Assembly: GCA_024180945.1 (NCBI GenBank)
Contig: JAKSGN010000003.1
Span: forward strand, 2,604,001 to 2,668,000
Reading direction: 5' to 3'
From: Macrophomina tecta
Lineage: Eukaryota; Ascomycota; Dothideomycetes; Botryosphaeriales; Botryosphaeriaceae
DNA length: 64,000 bases
In this document: in pieces, positions 1 to 11,700 of the stretch
Layout of the letters: the number at the start of each line of letters is the position of its first letter
How positions within the stretch are numbered: the stretch's first letter is position 1
Translations under genes and position numbers: made by a program
The notes under the pieces: generated by a model
What the model saw: only the letters and a program-made list of their open reading frames with translations
Database searches by the model: none
What the model was told of the DNA's origin: nothing

Positions 1-3000
1 GGACTAAATCTTTAGAAATAATTTAAAACGAAAGAAACACTTAACGGAGTGCCTATTAGAATACTAATCGATATAGGATTAAGCGGAAACTTTATATATA
101 ACGAGTTTATAGAATAATATAAGATTCTATACCGGAAGAAGAAAGAGCTATATTTACTTAGCAAATTCGACGGAAAAAGCTTAGTCTATAGAGAAGGCTA
201 GGTAAAGATAGAAACGAAGAAAGTAACCCTCTAGATTAAAAACTATCGGGAGTAGATTTCCCTCGATATTTAAAGAATCCCCGGGTATAATATTATTCTA
301 GATATACCCTAGATCCGAATATAAAAACCTATCTTCGACTTTAGCGAAGGAGATGAAATCGTCTTTTAAGAAGAGATTAACGACCTTCTACGAAAATTTA
401 GTTTACGTATAGAAAACGGGTTAATAAACACCCTATAGCGACTCTTATCTACTATAAATCGGGAAATAGCCAGTGTAAGGCCTAAATATAGCAACTATAT
501 AGGCGACTCTAATAGTAGTATAAGTTAGAACTAGGACTACGACGTAGAAGGCGAAGCCTTCTTAGTAAAATATAACTCTATCGCAGGAATAAGCCCTACT
601 AAGCGAAATAATACCCTCGAATTATTAGAAGAAATGCAAGACTTAAATAATAGTGTAAGGCCTAGCGATGGTAGTATTAACGGCAACCTTAAGAAAGACC
701 TAAGATAGAACTAAGACTATAGCGTATAAGACGCTGCCTCTTCGGTAAAATATAGCGCCTTAAGCGGAGTAAGCCCTACTAAGTTAAGTATTCCCGAAAA
801 TTAGGTATAATATTTATTACGAAGAACTACGCGAAGAAAGCGTAAGGCTAAGAGTAAGGCTTCGCGAAAGTAATTAGTAGCTACCGAACCTCCCGTAGAC
901 GTATAAATAATCTTAAGAGAGGTATTTAGGCGTATATAACGCTAAGAATAATAGGTCTATCTTATATATATTAAATCCTTACCGGCGGTGTAATAAAGAG
1001 CATTAGCTAGGGCCTAACGGGAAAGGCTAAAGAATAAGAACTATCTAACTCCTATTAAAGAAGATAATCCTGCGAGGATTAAAAGAGAATAACACGGTAG
1101 TTTAGAGATATAGTAGTAACTATAAGAAATACCTCTAATACTAGAAATAGAAACGATACCCGAAGAGTATTAGAACTTAGTTACCGTTTACTAAGAAAGA
1201 GAAAAGGAAGACTTACCTAAATATTAACTATAGAACTACGAGATTCCGCTTAAGCTAGAAACGAAACTGGCTTATAAGCCTATCTACTTCTTATCGAAGA
1301 AGAAAATAGAGGCTTTAAAGAAATATATTAAGAAGAACCTTAAATAAGAATATATTTAACTATTAACGTTATTAGCTAGATATCCGATCCTCTTCGTTTC
1401 TAAGAAGAATAGTAAGTTACGCCTCTACGTCGACTATCGATAGCTTAACGATATTATAATTAAGAACTAATACCCGCTCCTACGCATCGATAAACTCTAG
1501 GACAAGTTAGGGAATATAAAGTACTTTACGAAGCTAGACCTTAGGAACGGATATTACTTAGTTAGAATTAAAGAAGAGAAAGAATAGAAGATAGCCTTCC
1601 GTACGAGACTAGGACTATACGAGTATACGGTTATATTATTCGGGCTTACTAATGCGCTAGTAACCTTTTAGAATCTCGTTAATAATACGCTACGCGAATA
1701 CTTAGATATCTTCTATATAGCTTATCTTAACGATATTCTTATCTTTTTAGAAACCCTTAAGAAATATAAGAAGTATATTAGAAAGGTCCTAGAAATACTT
1801 TAAGTAAAGAATCTTACTATTACACCGGATAAGTACTTCTAGTATATCTAGAAAGTAGAATTCTTAGGCTTTATTATTACCCCTAGATATATCGGTATAG
1901 ATGACTCGAAACTAGATTCTATTAGAGAATAGCTAGTACCGAAGACAATTAAGAAAGTATAGTTCTTTCTTAGATTCGCGAATTTCTATAGAAAGTTTAT
2001 CTAGAACTATTTAAAGATTACGAAACCTTTAACGCGACTTACTTAGAAGAAGTATAGCTTCTAATAGAGAGACGATTAGTAGCAAGCCTTTAATTCGCTA
2101 AAACGAATATTTTGCGAAGTACCCGTCTTAGGAATATATAATCCCGATAAACCAATCGAAGTAGAAACTAATACATTAGAATTCACCCTAGGAGTATATC
2201 TTAGCTAGCCTAATAATAAAGGTAGATAATATCTAATTACGTTCTACTTAAGAAAGTTTACCCTAGTAGAGCTTAACTACGATACTTATAATAAGGAGCT
2301 CTTAGCTATCGTTTTAGTATTTAAGTACTAGAGACACTACCTAGAAGAAACTAACTAATAGGTAATAGTATATTATAACTATTAGAATCTTACACGCTTT
2401 ACTACGACTAAGGATCTAAACTGACGATAGGTTCGCTAGTTATAAGAATTAGCATTCTACAATTTTAAGATTACGTATAGAAAAGATATAGACAACGCCG
2501 CCGCTAACGCGCTTAGTAAAAGAATAGACTATATAGAAGAAAGAATCGAGCCGCAACCTATAGTATTATAGTAGATAAGCAATAGATCGCTTATTCTTAC
2601 TAGATAGTCTTTTCTAATACTTCGCATCGAGTTAAACCCGTGGTATTAGAAGATCTAAGAAGTATACGCTTAGAATTTCTTCGCGTAGGAACTTTTAGCG
2701 CTTAAGAACAACCCGCGTATTACTCGAGATAGAGAAGAAACGCTTCTCTTTAAAAAATTAATCTATATCCCGATAAGACTACGAGAAGTACTTATTAAGA
2801 ATATATACGTAGCACCCGCGTATAGATATTAGAATATCGATAGAACGACTAAAAGAATTACGTAAAACTTCTACTTTCTAGAATTATAAAAGACGGTCTA
2901 GCGTATAGTTTTGTAATACAACCTTTATATTTAAAGTAAAGCCATAATACACGCTTCGTACGAATAACTATAGCCCCTAGAAGTTCTAGAACGACTATAG

Positions 3001-4057
3001 TAATAGATTACGCTAGACTTTATTATAAAGCTACTAAGGTCTAGAAACCCGCTTATAGAAGTTAAGTTCGACTCGATTCTAGTCTTTATTAATAGACTTA
3101 CGAAGTACGCCTACTTCTTATTCTACCTTAAGGTATTAAATATAAAATAGCTAGCCTATACGTTTCTCCGATATATCTTCGCGGATTATAGAATGCCGGA
3201 AGTACTAGTCTCGGATAGAAATAAGCTAATAAGATTAGAATTTTAGTAAACGCTTATATACTAGCTTAGAGCAAAGAATAAACTCTCTATAACGATATAC
3301 GCGTAAACTGACGGCTAGATAAAACGGATAAACCGAACTCTCGAATAGTATCTTCGCTATTATATTAACTATCTATAGGATGACTAGGCTACATGGCTAT
3401 CTATAGTATAATTCTCCTATAATAGCGCTAAGTAAGAGTTAACTAACGTATCCCCGTTCTTTACTAACTATAGATTCGAACTAGACGCGTATAGAGAAGC
3501 TATTCTAAGTAGAAAATTAGCCTAGAAAGGCGTTCTTAAGGCTAAGTAGCTAAGAGAACTATATAAAGCTATTAGTCTCGACCTCGAATACGTACGAATT
3601 ATAATATCTAAATACTATAATAAACGGCACTAGGCGGTACTAAACCTTAAAAGAGAGGATAAAGTATACCTTCTTACGAAAAATATTAAGTTAAAATAAC
3701 CGAGCGATAAATTAGATTTTAAGAAAATCGGTCTATTTAAAATTATAGAAAAACTCGAAGAAGTTACGTATCGACTTAAATTATCTAATATACGGATAAA
3801 TTCTATCTTTTACGTAGTATTGCTCGAGCTAGCACTAGAAAACGCCACTATTCTAGAAATACGGGAAGAGATTATACTAAAAAACCCTAACGCCGAAGAA
3901 GACTAGTACCTAGTCGAAAAGATTCTAGACTATAAACGGTTCGGACGTTAGCTTAAATATCTCGTTAAATAGAAAGGATACGGGAATAAGAATAACTAGT
4001 AGATGCTAAAGAACGATATATACCTAGACCTTATTATAGAATTTTATCGCTAAAATC

Positions 4058-4560
4058 CTAACCTTCTACGGAGATGAGGTTATCCCCGAATAAGAACGAC
4101 GAAAAACCTTCGAGAACTAGCGAATTCGTCGTAAACTAAGATAAACGAGCAAGATTTATAGGCTCGGGAGAACGCGGAGACCTCGTATCCAGCGTAGATT
4201 TTCCGGTAGAACCGGCACGATTAGCCTACGGCGTAGTAGAATCTACCGACTCGTAATATAACTATTTTAACGAGGACCGACCCTTAGAACTCTTAGGGTT
4301 AGAAAGACTCCTAGATAAACTAGACGCCTTAGCCTTCTCTAACTCCTCTAACGATGTAAATCCTTGCCGAATTATCTTAGACCTACGCTTCTAAAGAAAG
4401 CGGCGCTACTTACGTAGACGTACTAACTTCTCTAGAGTAGTATCTTCCTTAGTAGCGATACGATTAAACTCCCGGTCTAAACGATCTACTACAAAAGTTA
4501 GTTAGGAGAACGAAACGGAATAATATAATACCTACGACCTAAGGTACTTACTTTTATAAT
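4058..4560 (-). pseudogene. Antisense reading frame in the 3' part of gypsy copy A
   Basis: Between the chromodomain and the 3' LTR the minus strand carries a long frame broken only by TAG/TAA codons of the kind RIP creates. It translates to a basic, probably coiled-coil segment containing FVVDRLDREFNRIATKED, then LEKLVRLRK, then IIRQGFTSLEELEKA, followed by a Ser-rich tail. It ends at 4058 and may start further upstream, up to about 4750. A similar antisense frame lies at the same place in the unrelated gypsy family (about 21640-22060), which argues against chance. The function is unknown. Similar basic segments occur in uncharacterised fungal proteins as I remember them, but this was not searched. 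Confidence 0.55.
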
Positions 4561-4885
4561 ATCGTAACCCGTGCGACGTGCCTTTAAGCAGGCGCTATAA
4601 ATAAAGGAATCGTTCTCTAAGGTAAAGCACACGGTATAGTACTTTAGGTAGTAAATATAAGAAATTATCTCTACGCCGTTCTAGAGAATACGACGCAATA
4701 AGTCTCGACGGCGTATTATAGTATAATACAGCCGCTTGATAGAGGGCTTAAAACTATTAGTAAGAGAACGTTTAGGTGGCATAATAAGAACCTATAACGA
4801 GAAATAATATAGAAACCCTACGAAATGAAAAGATATAGCCGCGTAAGGAAAATCTTCGGGCCGAAGATCCTAAAAGGGGGAATAG

Positions 4886-5321
4886 TATTACGGCGCAGCC
4901 TCTATAGTATAGGGAATAAGAAAGAAAAGGACGTTCTACGGGGAATTCTAAAGAAAAAAAAGAATTATGTAACTTAGTATATAAGTATCTAAGAACGGAC
5001 CTACCGAGCCCTTATAAGCCGAGCTTATACCGGCTTACTTCGAGCTCTCTAGAGCTGGGCTTATAATAGTACTACTAGATTATATATACTTTTCTACTTA
5101 TATATAAACTATACTTCTTAGATAGCTTTAACCTTCGTAGTTAACTTTAATAATAATTTAGTATATTATTAGTAATACGATCTTTGCACGTAGTACTTAG
5201 TCTTATTACATGCTTAACTTACTCTTACTCTCTTCTTATACCTACTTAAGAAAAACTTTCTTAATAGGTTTTTTCCCTCTTTAGTATTTAGATTCTTAGA
5301 GGCAGAGGCCCGCTCGTTATA
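4886..5321 (+). repeat. 3' LTR of gypsy copy A
   Basis: It begins with TATTACGG a few bases after the purine-rich tract and ends with CGTTATA. The expected TG...CA termini appear as TA...TA, as RIP would make them. The next bases (from 5322) are internal pol sequence of a related element, so the LTR boundary is also a nesting junction. The last 70 bases or so recur at 23211-23281. Confidence 0.75.
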
Positions 5322-6502
5322 CTTAGAAATACTTAAAAAATATAAGAAGTATATTAGAAAAGTTCTAAAAGCCCTCTAAGTAAAAAATCTATTTATCGTA
5401 CTAGAAAAATATAAGTAATATATTTAAAGAATAAAATTTTTAGGCTTCGTTATTATTTCTAGATATATTAGTATAGATAACTTAAAGCTAAATTTTATTA
5501 GAGAATAGCTAGTACTAAAAATAATTAAAAAAGTATAGTTCTTTCTTAGATTTATAAATTTCTATAGAAAGTTTATCTAGAACTACTTAAAGATTATAAA
5601 ATTTTTAATATAATTTACTTAGAAGAAGTATAGTTTCTAATAAAAAGATAATTAGTAGTAAGCCTTTAATTCGCTAAAATAAATATTTTATAAAGTATTT
5701 ATCTTAGAAATATATAATTCTAATAAACTAATTAAAGTAGAAACTAATATATTAGAATTCGCTTTAGAAATATATCTTAGCTAGTCTAACGATAAAGATA
5801 AATAGTATCTAATCGCGTTTTACTTAAAAAAGTTTATTCTAGTAGAGCTTAACTATAATACTTATAATAAGAAGCTCTTAGCTATTATTTTAGTATTTAA
5901 GTACTAGAGATACTATCTAGAAAAAGCTAACTAGTAGGTAATAGTATATTATAACTATTAGAATCTTATATGCTTTACTACGACTAAGGAGCTAAACTAA
6001 TAATAGATTTACTAGTTATAAGAATTAGTATTCTATAACTTTAAAATTATGTATAAAAAAGATATAGATAATACCGCCGCTAACACACTTAGTAGAAGAG
6101 TAGACTATATAAAAAATAGAATTAAGCTATAATCTATAGTACTATAGTAGATAAGTAATAGATTACTTACTCTTACTAAATAGTCTTTTTTAATACTTTA
6201 TATCGAGTTAAACCTATAGTATTAGAAGATTTAAAAAGTATATGCTTAAAACTTCTTCGCGTAGAAACTTTTAGTACTTAAGAATAATTCGCGTATTACT
6301 TAAGATAAAAAAAAACGCTTCTCTTTAAAAAATTAATCTATATTTTAATAAGACTATAAGAAGTACTTATTAAGAATATATACGTAGTATTCGCGTATAA
6401 ATATTAGGATATTAATAGAATAACTAAGAGAATTATATAAAACTTCTATTTTTTAGAATTATAAAAGATAGTTTAGTATATAGTTTTATAATATAATCTT
6501 TA
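5322..6502 (+). mobile_element. Gypsy copy B, first fragment (pol: end of RT, RNase H, start of integrase)
   Basis: This stretch aligns without large gaps to copy A from about position 1748 onward and has even fewer CA/TG dinucleotides than copy A. It starts directly at the end of copy A's LTR, so the simplest reading is that copy A inserted into copy B and the left part of copy B lies beyond the window. It is interrupted at 6501-6502 by the Fot1-type transposon and resumes at 8358. Confidence 0.8.
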
Positions 6503-6556
6503 ACGTGTTTCACCACCGAGCCGTCCAAACCACCGAGCCGTCCACTTCCTCACCAA
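6503..6556. repeat. Left terminal inverted repeat (54 bp) of the Fot1-type element
   Basis: It is identical to the reverse complement of 8302-8355. The repeat holds two tandem copies of a CCACCGAGCCGTCCA-like unit separated by AA, which could be duplicated transposase-binding sites. The two ends diverge directly after base 54. Confidence 0.95.
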
Positions 6557-6624
6557 CATCACACTTTGAACTCAAGTTATTCAACACAACACAAAAATTT
6601 CAATAAACTAGTAGCGATCCTAGA

Positions 6625-8274
6625 TTACTCAGTACCTGTTACCTCCTCTGTACAAGTCCGTCTGTTGTGCCCGGTCTTGCCGCAGTTCCCACAGCGCCGT
6701 TGAGCCCCCTGCGCGCCCTCTGCGCGAGCCTTCTTAGAGGGCTGTTCGCTGCCCTCTGCCCCCCCAGCGCCCTGAGGATTAGATAGCTGACCGCCGTCTA
6801 CCATTGTTAGCGTGCCCCGATTCTGTACGTACTTTCTTTTACGCTGTTTCTTCTTGTTTGCGGCCTCTGTGGCCCTTTGAAGGGCAGAGAGTTCGTCGCG
6901 TACTAACACAGCAGAGTGCACCATGAATGACGCGCCTTTTACGAGCGATTGAAGCGATCCACGCGCCTCTGTAGGTGAGGAGCTGCAATACTGCCTTATC
7001 TGCTGATAAAGTAGCCTTGATTGGGCCTCTAATTCGCGCATATTGCTGGGCGTTTTGGATTCCCATGGGACAGCCTCTGGTGCAGGCGGTGTAGGCGTAC
7101 GAAGCCTGACATCAACCTTCGATAACACAACCTGCGGGTCGAGCGGCACCAAGCCAGCTCCTCGGAAGCTTGCACAGATATTCTCCTTTGTGAACACCTT
7201 GTAATAAGCCGCCTTGTACGCCTGTATAAAGGCTGGTTTGTCGATTTTTGTGGCCATCAAGCGCGCCAAGCCTGAGATCTAAGAGCGGTACGCCCGCTTT
7301 AACGGCGAGAAAATGCCCACATCAAGCGGCTGCAGGAGGTGCGACGAATGCGACGGCATACAGACGGTAATAATCTTCTCCTCCTTGCACAGATCCTAGA
7401 ACTCAATTAAGTTATAGCTCTCGTGGCCGTCGATTATGAGCAGCCGGTACACCCCCACAGTACGCGACTTTATATGCGCGTTAAAGTGCTCTAACCACTT
7501 CACTCCAAGCTCATTTATCGTCCAGCCGTTGGCGCTGACAGCAACAACCCAGTCCTCCATGCCAGAGGTGTCTTCGTACCAAGTGTTAATGTGGTTCTTG
7601 CCGGCGAAGATCGTAAAGGGTGGGATCGTCCAACCGAGCGCGCTAATCGCGTTAATAACTAAAGTCCACTCGCGATTGCCTGGCTAGATAAATTTTCGTT
7701 TTCCGCGCCTTTCAGAGCCTGTAATAACTAGCAGAGAGCCTATTACGCCCATCATAAAGCCAGTTTCATCAAAGTTGTACGTATCCTCGTCTAGGATACC
7801 GTACTTCTCCTTCACAGAGCGAACGAGGTCGAACTACCGCTCGATAACCACTGGGTCCTCGTTTAAGGCTCGCTGGCGATCGTACGCGCGAGTCCAGCAC
7901 GTTTTGAGCTCATCTCTGCGGCTGATGAACCTGTCTGGCTAGTTCTTGCCCACGGTACCCCCGTCGCGCTCTGCCAGCAATTTGTTGGCCATATCACGTA
8001 GTATATCCTTGGAGGGCGGAAACCCTCTCGAATCCAGGTCCAGTATACGCTCGACAATCGCGCCTTCTTCATGTTTGGTAAGCTTCTTGCCGTTAGGCAC
8101 AGCTTCTACGCGTGGTATGGCACCTGCGCGTCGGTCGCGTACGGTTGATCGGGGAGCAAGGTACTCGCGACAGGTAGCTCTTTCGCTGTGCGACGCGTGG
8201 GTATCAATAGATTGGATAGCAAGGTTAATATACTGAGTTTTCTGGGATGATTTCATAGCGTTGTGGTGATGCAT
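6625..8274 (-). pseudogene. Fot1/pogo-type transposase with five RIP-type nonsense codons
   Basis: One minus-strand frame of 550 codons runs from 8274 to the TAA at 6625-6627 with no frameshift. The N-terminal part has a Psq-like helix-turn-helix and then a CENP-B/Tc5-type DNA-binding segment (ends ERDGGTVGKN). The central DDE_1 domain keeps all three catalytic Asp residues in NFDETGF, IIDGHESY and LLQPLDVGIF, so it is a DDD triad. The C-terminus has ASFRGAGLVPLDP and ends with a CCHC zinc knuckle (CGNCGKTGHNRRTC). Five in-frame TAG codons (plus-strand CTA at 7939, 7834, 7684, 7396 and 7279) stand where Trp, Trp, Gln, Gln and Gln are expected; each is explained by one C-to-T change in CA context on one strand. 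The enzyme is therefore dead, but recently so. Confidence 0.92.
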
Positions 8275-8301
8275 CGTGTTGAGTTTTCATCCGATGCGTT
8301 T

Positions 8302-8355
8302 TTGGTGAGGAAGTGGACGGCTCGGTGGTTTGGACGGCTCGGTGGTGAAACACGT
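8302..8355. repeat. Right terminal inverted repeat (54 bp) of the Fot1-type element
   Basis: Perfect inverted match to 6503-6556, followed by the TA target duplication at 8356-8357 and then by the continuation of gypsy copy B. Confidence 0.95.
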
Positions 8356-8357
8356 TA

Positions 8358-8491
8358 TATTTAAAGTAAAGCCGTAATATATACTCTATATAGATATTTA
8401 TAACTCCTAAAAGCTCTAGAATAACTATAGTAATAGATTACGCTAGACTTTATTATAAAGCTACTAAGGTCTAGAGATCCGCTTATAGAAA
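8358..8491 (+). mobile_element. Gypsy copy B, second fragment (integrase region)
   Basis: After the transposon's TA duplication the sequence continues the alignment with copy A (about 2930-3062). It is cut at 8491-8496 by the 5' LTR of the Copia element. Confidence 0.8.
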
Positions 8492-8496
8492 TTAAA

Positions 8497-8749
8497 TATT
8501 AGATTAATTACGTATATATAGCTTTTACTAAGTTATTAGAATATTTAATTTAGTAGTATTTTAGATTTAGTTATATTCTATACTCGTTATATACTTATCT
8601 TAGTAGGTAAGTAAGTTATATACCCGTTTTACCCTAGTAGGTAGAATAGATATAAGGGAAGTCCGTACGGCCTTTCTCTACTAAATAGGCTACTTATTCT
8701 AATTAATTCTTTTATTATTAATTAAGCTGTTATACTACTTATTTTAATA
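8497..8749 (+). repeat. 5' LTR of the Copia element (253 bp)
   Basis: It runs from TATTAGATTAATTACG to TTTTAATA and matches 14102-14354 with few differences, which are mostly C/T or G/A. The terminal TG...CA has become TA...TA. The exact ends could shift by one base. Confidence 0.82.
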
Positions 8750-11700
8750 GTTATAAGCTCGGGTACGTCTTTAGTACCTTTTATATTCTAAGCCATCCTT
8801 TCTAGTATCTTATTATGCTATTTCGAGCGTTTTATAGTATTCGGACGTTTATTCTTAGTATTTTTTTACTATATATATTCTATAACGAAGGACTTTAGTT
8901 ACCTTCTATAATATGCCTTTTTTTTTATTATCTAAAGCGTAGTACTTTTCTACTACCTTAGAGTAATACTTTTAAGTAAATAGCTTATTTATTAGCCTTA
9001 TATTTACTATCTACTTTAGTAACTTACCTATGCCTTCTTTAGTATATAATACGATGTAACGTAATACTATGCTATAACGTCTTCTAAACCTATTATTGTC
9101 TTAAAGATAGCTAATAATTAGAATAAATAGTACTTTATTATCTAATTACGAGCTAAGAAATACGAGATATTTAACTATATTGATTTATTAAAGCTATCGA
9201 AGCCTTCTTAACTAAGTAAGCTAGCTAAGATTCTAGAGCTACTAGTCTCTAATCTAAACTAATAAAGAGCCTAGAAGCGCTATAAAATATAGATTAGAGC
9301 TCATAAAAGAGATCTAGCTAAATAGAAGAAGCTAAAAAAGAAAATTAATAATCTATTAACGATTATTAAGGACTTAGTAAGCCTATTACTACTTTTAATT
9401 CTAAAGAAGCTTAGGGGCGATTTATACCCCTATTTTTAGCTTATAGCGCTTAAGGCACGGCTCTAGCTAATAAGAAAAACTTAAGAAGAGCTTATTATTA
9501 ATAAGCTTCGCTAGTTTAAGAAGCCTCTAAGTAATTAGAATATTAATAAATAGCTCTTATAATAGAAAGAGACTCTATTTAAGATAGAGAAGCTTAAACT
9601 TCTAGAGGTTATAGATAATTAAGAAAAGATTATCTTTCTTAAGGCGCTTACTTCTCTTAATATCTACTAGGCCTTAGCCTATAAAATTAAGCTTTAGTAT
9701 AACGAGCTTAATAGATCGCTTTATAAAATAATTATCGACTACCAAAACTACTTACGCTAAAATACAGTTAAGAATCTAAAGGCTACTAAAGTAGCCTTTA
9801 CCGCTTTACTAAGAAATAAGAAGTAGGAAAAAAAGCTACTCTTCTACTTATATAGCGAGAATTACTTCTACTATATATATAGATATTATAATCTAGAGGC
9901 TAGACTAGTAGATTAGATACTAAACTAGAAGGTTTAAGATAAGATTAATAAGATACTCGAAGACCTATAAATTAAGAGAAGAGTTAAACGCTCTATTAAA
10001 CGATTTAAAAATAGCTAAAATCATAGCTAAAGCTAGAAAAAGTAAGATAATACTCCTTAAAAGAAATAAGAGCTAAAACTAGGTAAAGAGAATAAGAAAA
10101 TATTATTCTTTCTAGTTATAGTTACCTTATTATTTAGTATATAACGTATTTTAAGGCCTATAACGCTTAATCTCTTATAGATTACTAATACTAGTATAAT
10201 ATATTATATCTGCAATTAGTACATAAAGAAGCGTTATACTAAAATAAGAGACGTAGGGCTAGATAATTACGTTATATTAGAAAACTCTACGGTTAAGATC
10301 GAGTTATTTAGTAAGATACTAGTATATACTACTAACTATAAGGGCCTACGCACTATTAAGCTTATAGACGTGGCCTATATACCCTCGTTTATAGCTAACC
10401 TAGTCTCTATTACTAAGGTAAGAGAAAAGAGAATTAAGTTAGATATAAAATATATATACCTCTATTTAGAGAACTTTATTATAGCCTATCTAACCTTCAC
10501 TTAAAACTACTTCTTTATAGAATATAAGAAAGTAGATAAACTACTAGCTATAGTATTAAACGTTACTAATCGCTTATTACTAGCTATATAATAGTATAAA
10601 ATCTTTATATACATAGGCTAAAGAGCTATTTAAGCCTTACTATAAGCGGTATAAGAAGCTATAATTACTAATTAGTAGCTATCTAATTACTATAATATAT
10701 ACGCTCGCACTAAGGCATACTAGTAGATCTTACGATTTATATAACTAGAGAAATTATTAGAAGAAGTATTCTTTCGAGTCTTATTTAACTTAATATAAAT
10801 AATATAAGCTAATAACGGCTACTAATAAATTACGTATCTTAAATACGCTTCTACTAAATTTACTTTTATAGTTACTTATATAACTAAGAATAAGTATACC
10901 TAGCATCTTCTTAATATTATCTAAATAATTAAAATAAGATTTAGTAAATTAGTAGCCTTTCTTAGATTAGATAGAGAAGTATCGCTTATATAAGCCTTTA
11001 AGTAGTAGCTTAAGTAGTAGAAAGTCACCTATAAGGTATTAGCTCTATATATTTCTTAGTAAAATAATATATTAGAGCGTTTAGAGCACTTAATTATTAT
11101 TAAAGTAAAATTATTGCGAGTTAGTACTAATCTACCTAAGTACCTATAGCCTAAAATTATTAAGGTATTAGTCTATATCTATAATAGAACTCTAATAAAG
11201 CGCTACTATTAAAAAACGCTATTTAAGCACGTCTATAGTAAGAAGCTAAAAGTAGTATACCTATAAGTTTATAGCTATAAAGCCTACTTACTACTTAAGA
11301 ATATTCTACGTAGTAATAAGCTAGGTAAGTATATTCTTATTAAATACTTAGTTAGATATAACTCTACTAATATTTATAGAATCTAGCATTCTCTAAAGAA
11401 CCGAGTAGTACACTTAAGAGATATTACGTTTAATAAATCTAGTAAGTTCTTTCTAGAGGATCTAGAAAAGATACTTACTCTATAATAGTAGAAGTAAAAT
11501 TAGAAGTAAGAGATAGTTATTTCTTATATTATACTTTATAAGAAGAATATTATTCCCTTAGATTAGAACTCTAAGGTCTTCTTTAACCTTAGTAATAAGC
11601 TATTACCGGCTTTAATTTAATTAACTTAAGAAACTCTAGAGACTTAAGGTAGCTATCTAGACGCCTAATTATAAGAAGTATAACTAGATTACCTACTAAG

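Larger units (their letters stand above)
1..5321 (+). mobile_element. RIP-degraded Ty3/gypsy chromovirus, copy A (left end outside the window)
   Basis: This is a decayed LTR retrotransposon read on the plus strand. In order it keeps traces of an aspartic protease near 40-150 (an I-D-x-G-L-S-G-N-F-I block), a reverse transcriptase near 1381-1900 (frame 1; a Y-V-D-Y-R block, then Y-L-N-D-I where the catalytic YxDD lies), RNase H near 2150-2510, an integrase near 2700-3600 with an H-Q-T-D-G-like block, and a chromodomain near 3898-4055. The frame is broken mainly by TAG/TAA standing where Gln or Trp codons are expected, as RIP produces (CA to TA on either strand). A purine tract (4871-4880) precedes the 3' LTR. 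The chromodomain places it among chromoviruses. It cannot encode working protein. The 5' LTR and gag lie outside the window. Confidence 0.9.
6503..8355 (-). mobile_element. Fot1/pogo-type (Tc1-mariner superfamily) DNA transposon, 1853 bp
   Basis: This is a class II element of ordinary base composition inside AT-rich, RIP-decayed gypsy sequence. It has perfect 54-bp terminal inverted repeats starting ACGTGTTTCACCACCGAGCC and is flanked by TA on both sides (6501-6502 and 8356-8357). In copy A the uninterrupted site reads CTTTATATTTAAAG and here it reads CTT-TA-[element]-TA-TATTTAAAG, so the TA target duplication is read directly from the sequence. The single minus-strand gene occupies most of the element. 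Size, TIR length and TA target match Fot1/pogo elements of fungi. It is younger than the decay of its host sequence, but not free of RIP itself. Confidence 0.95.
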
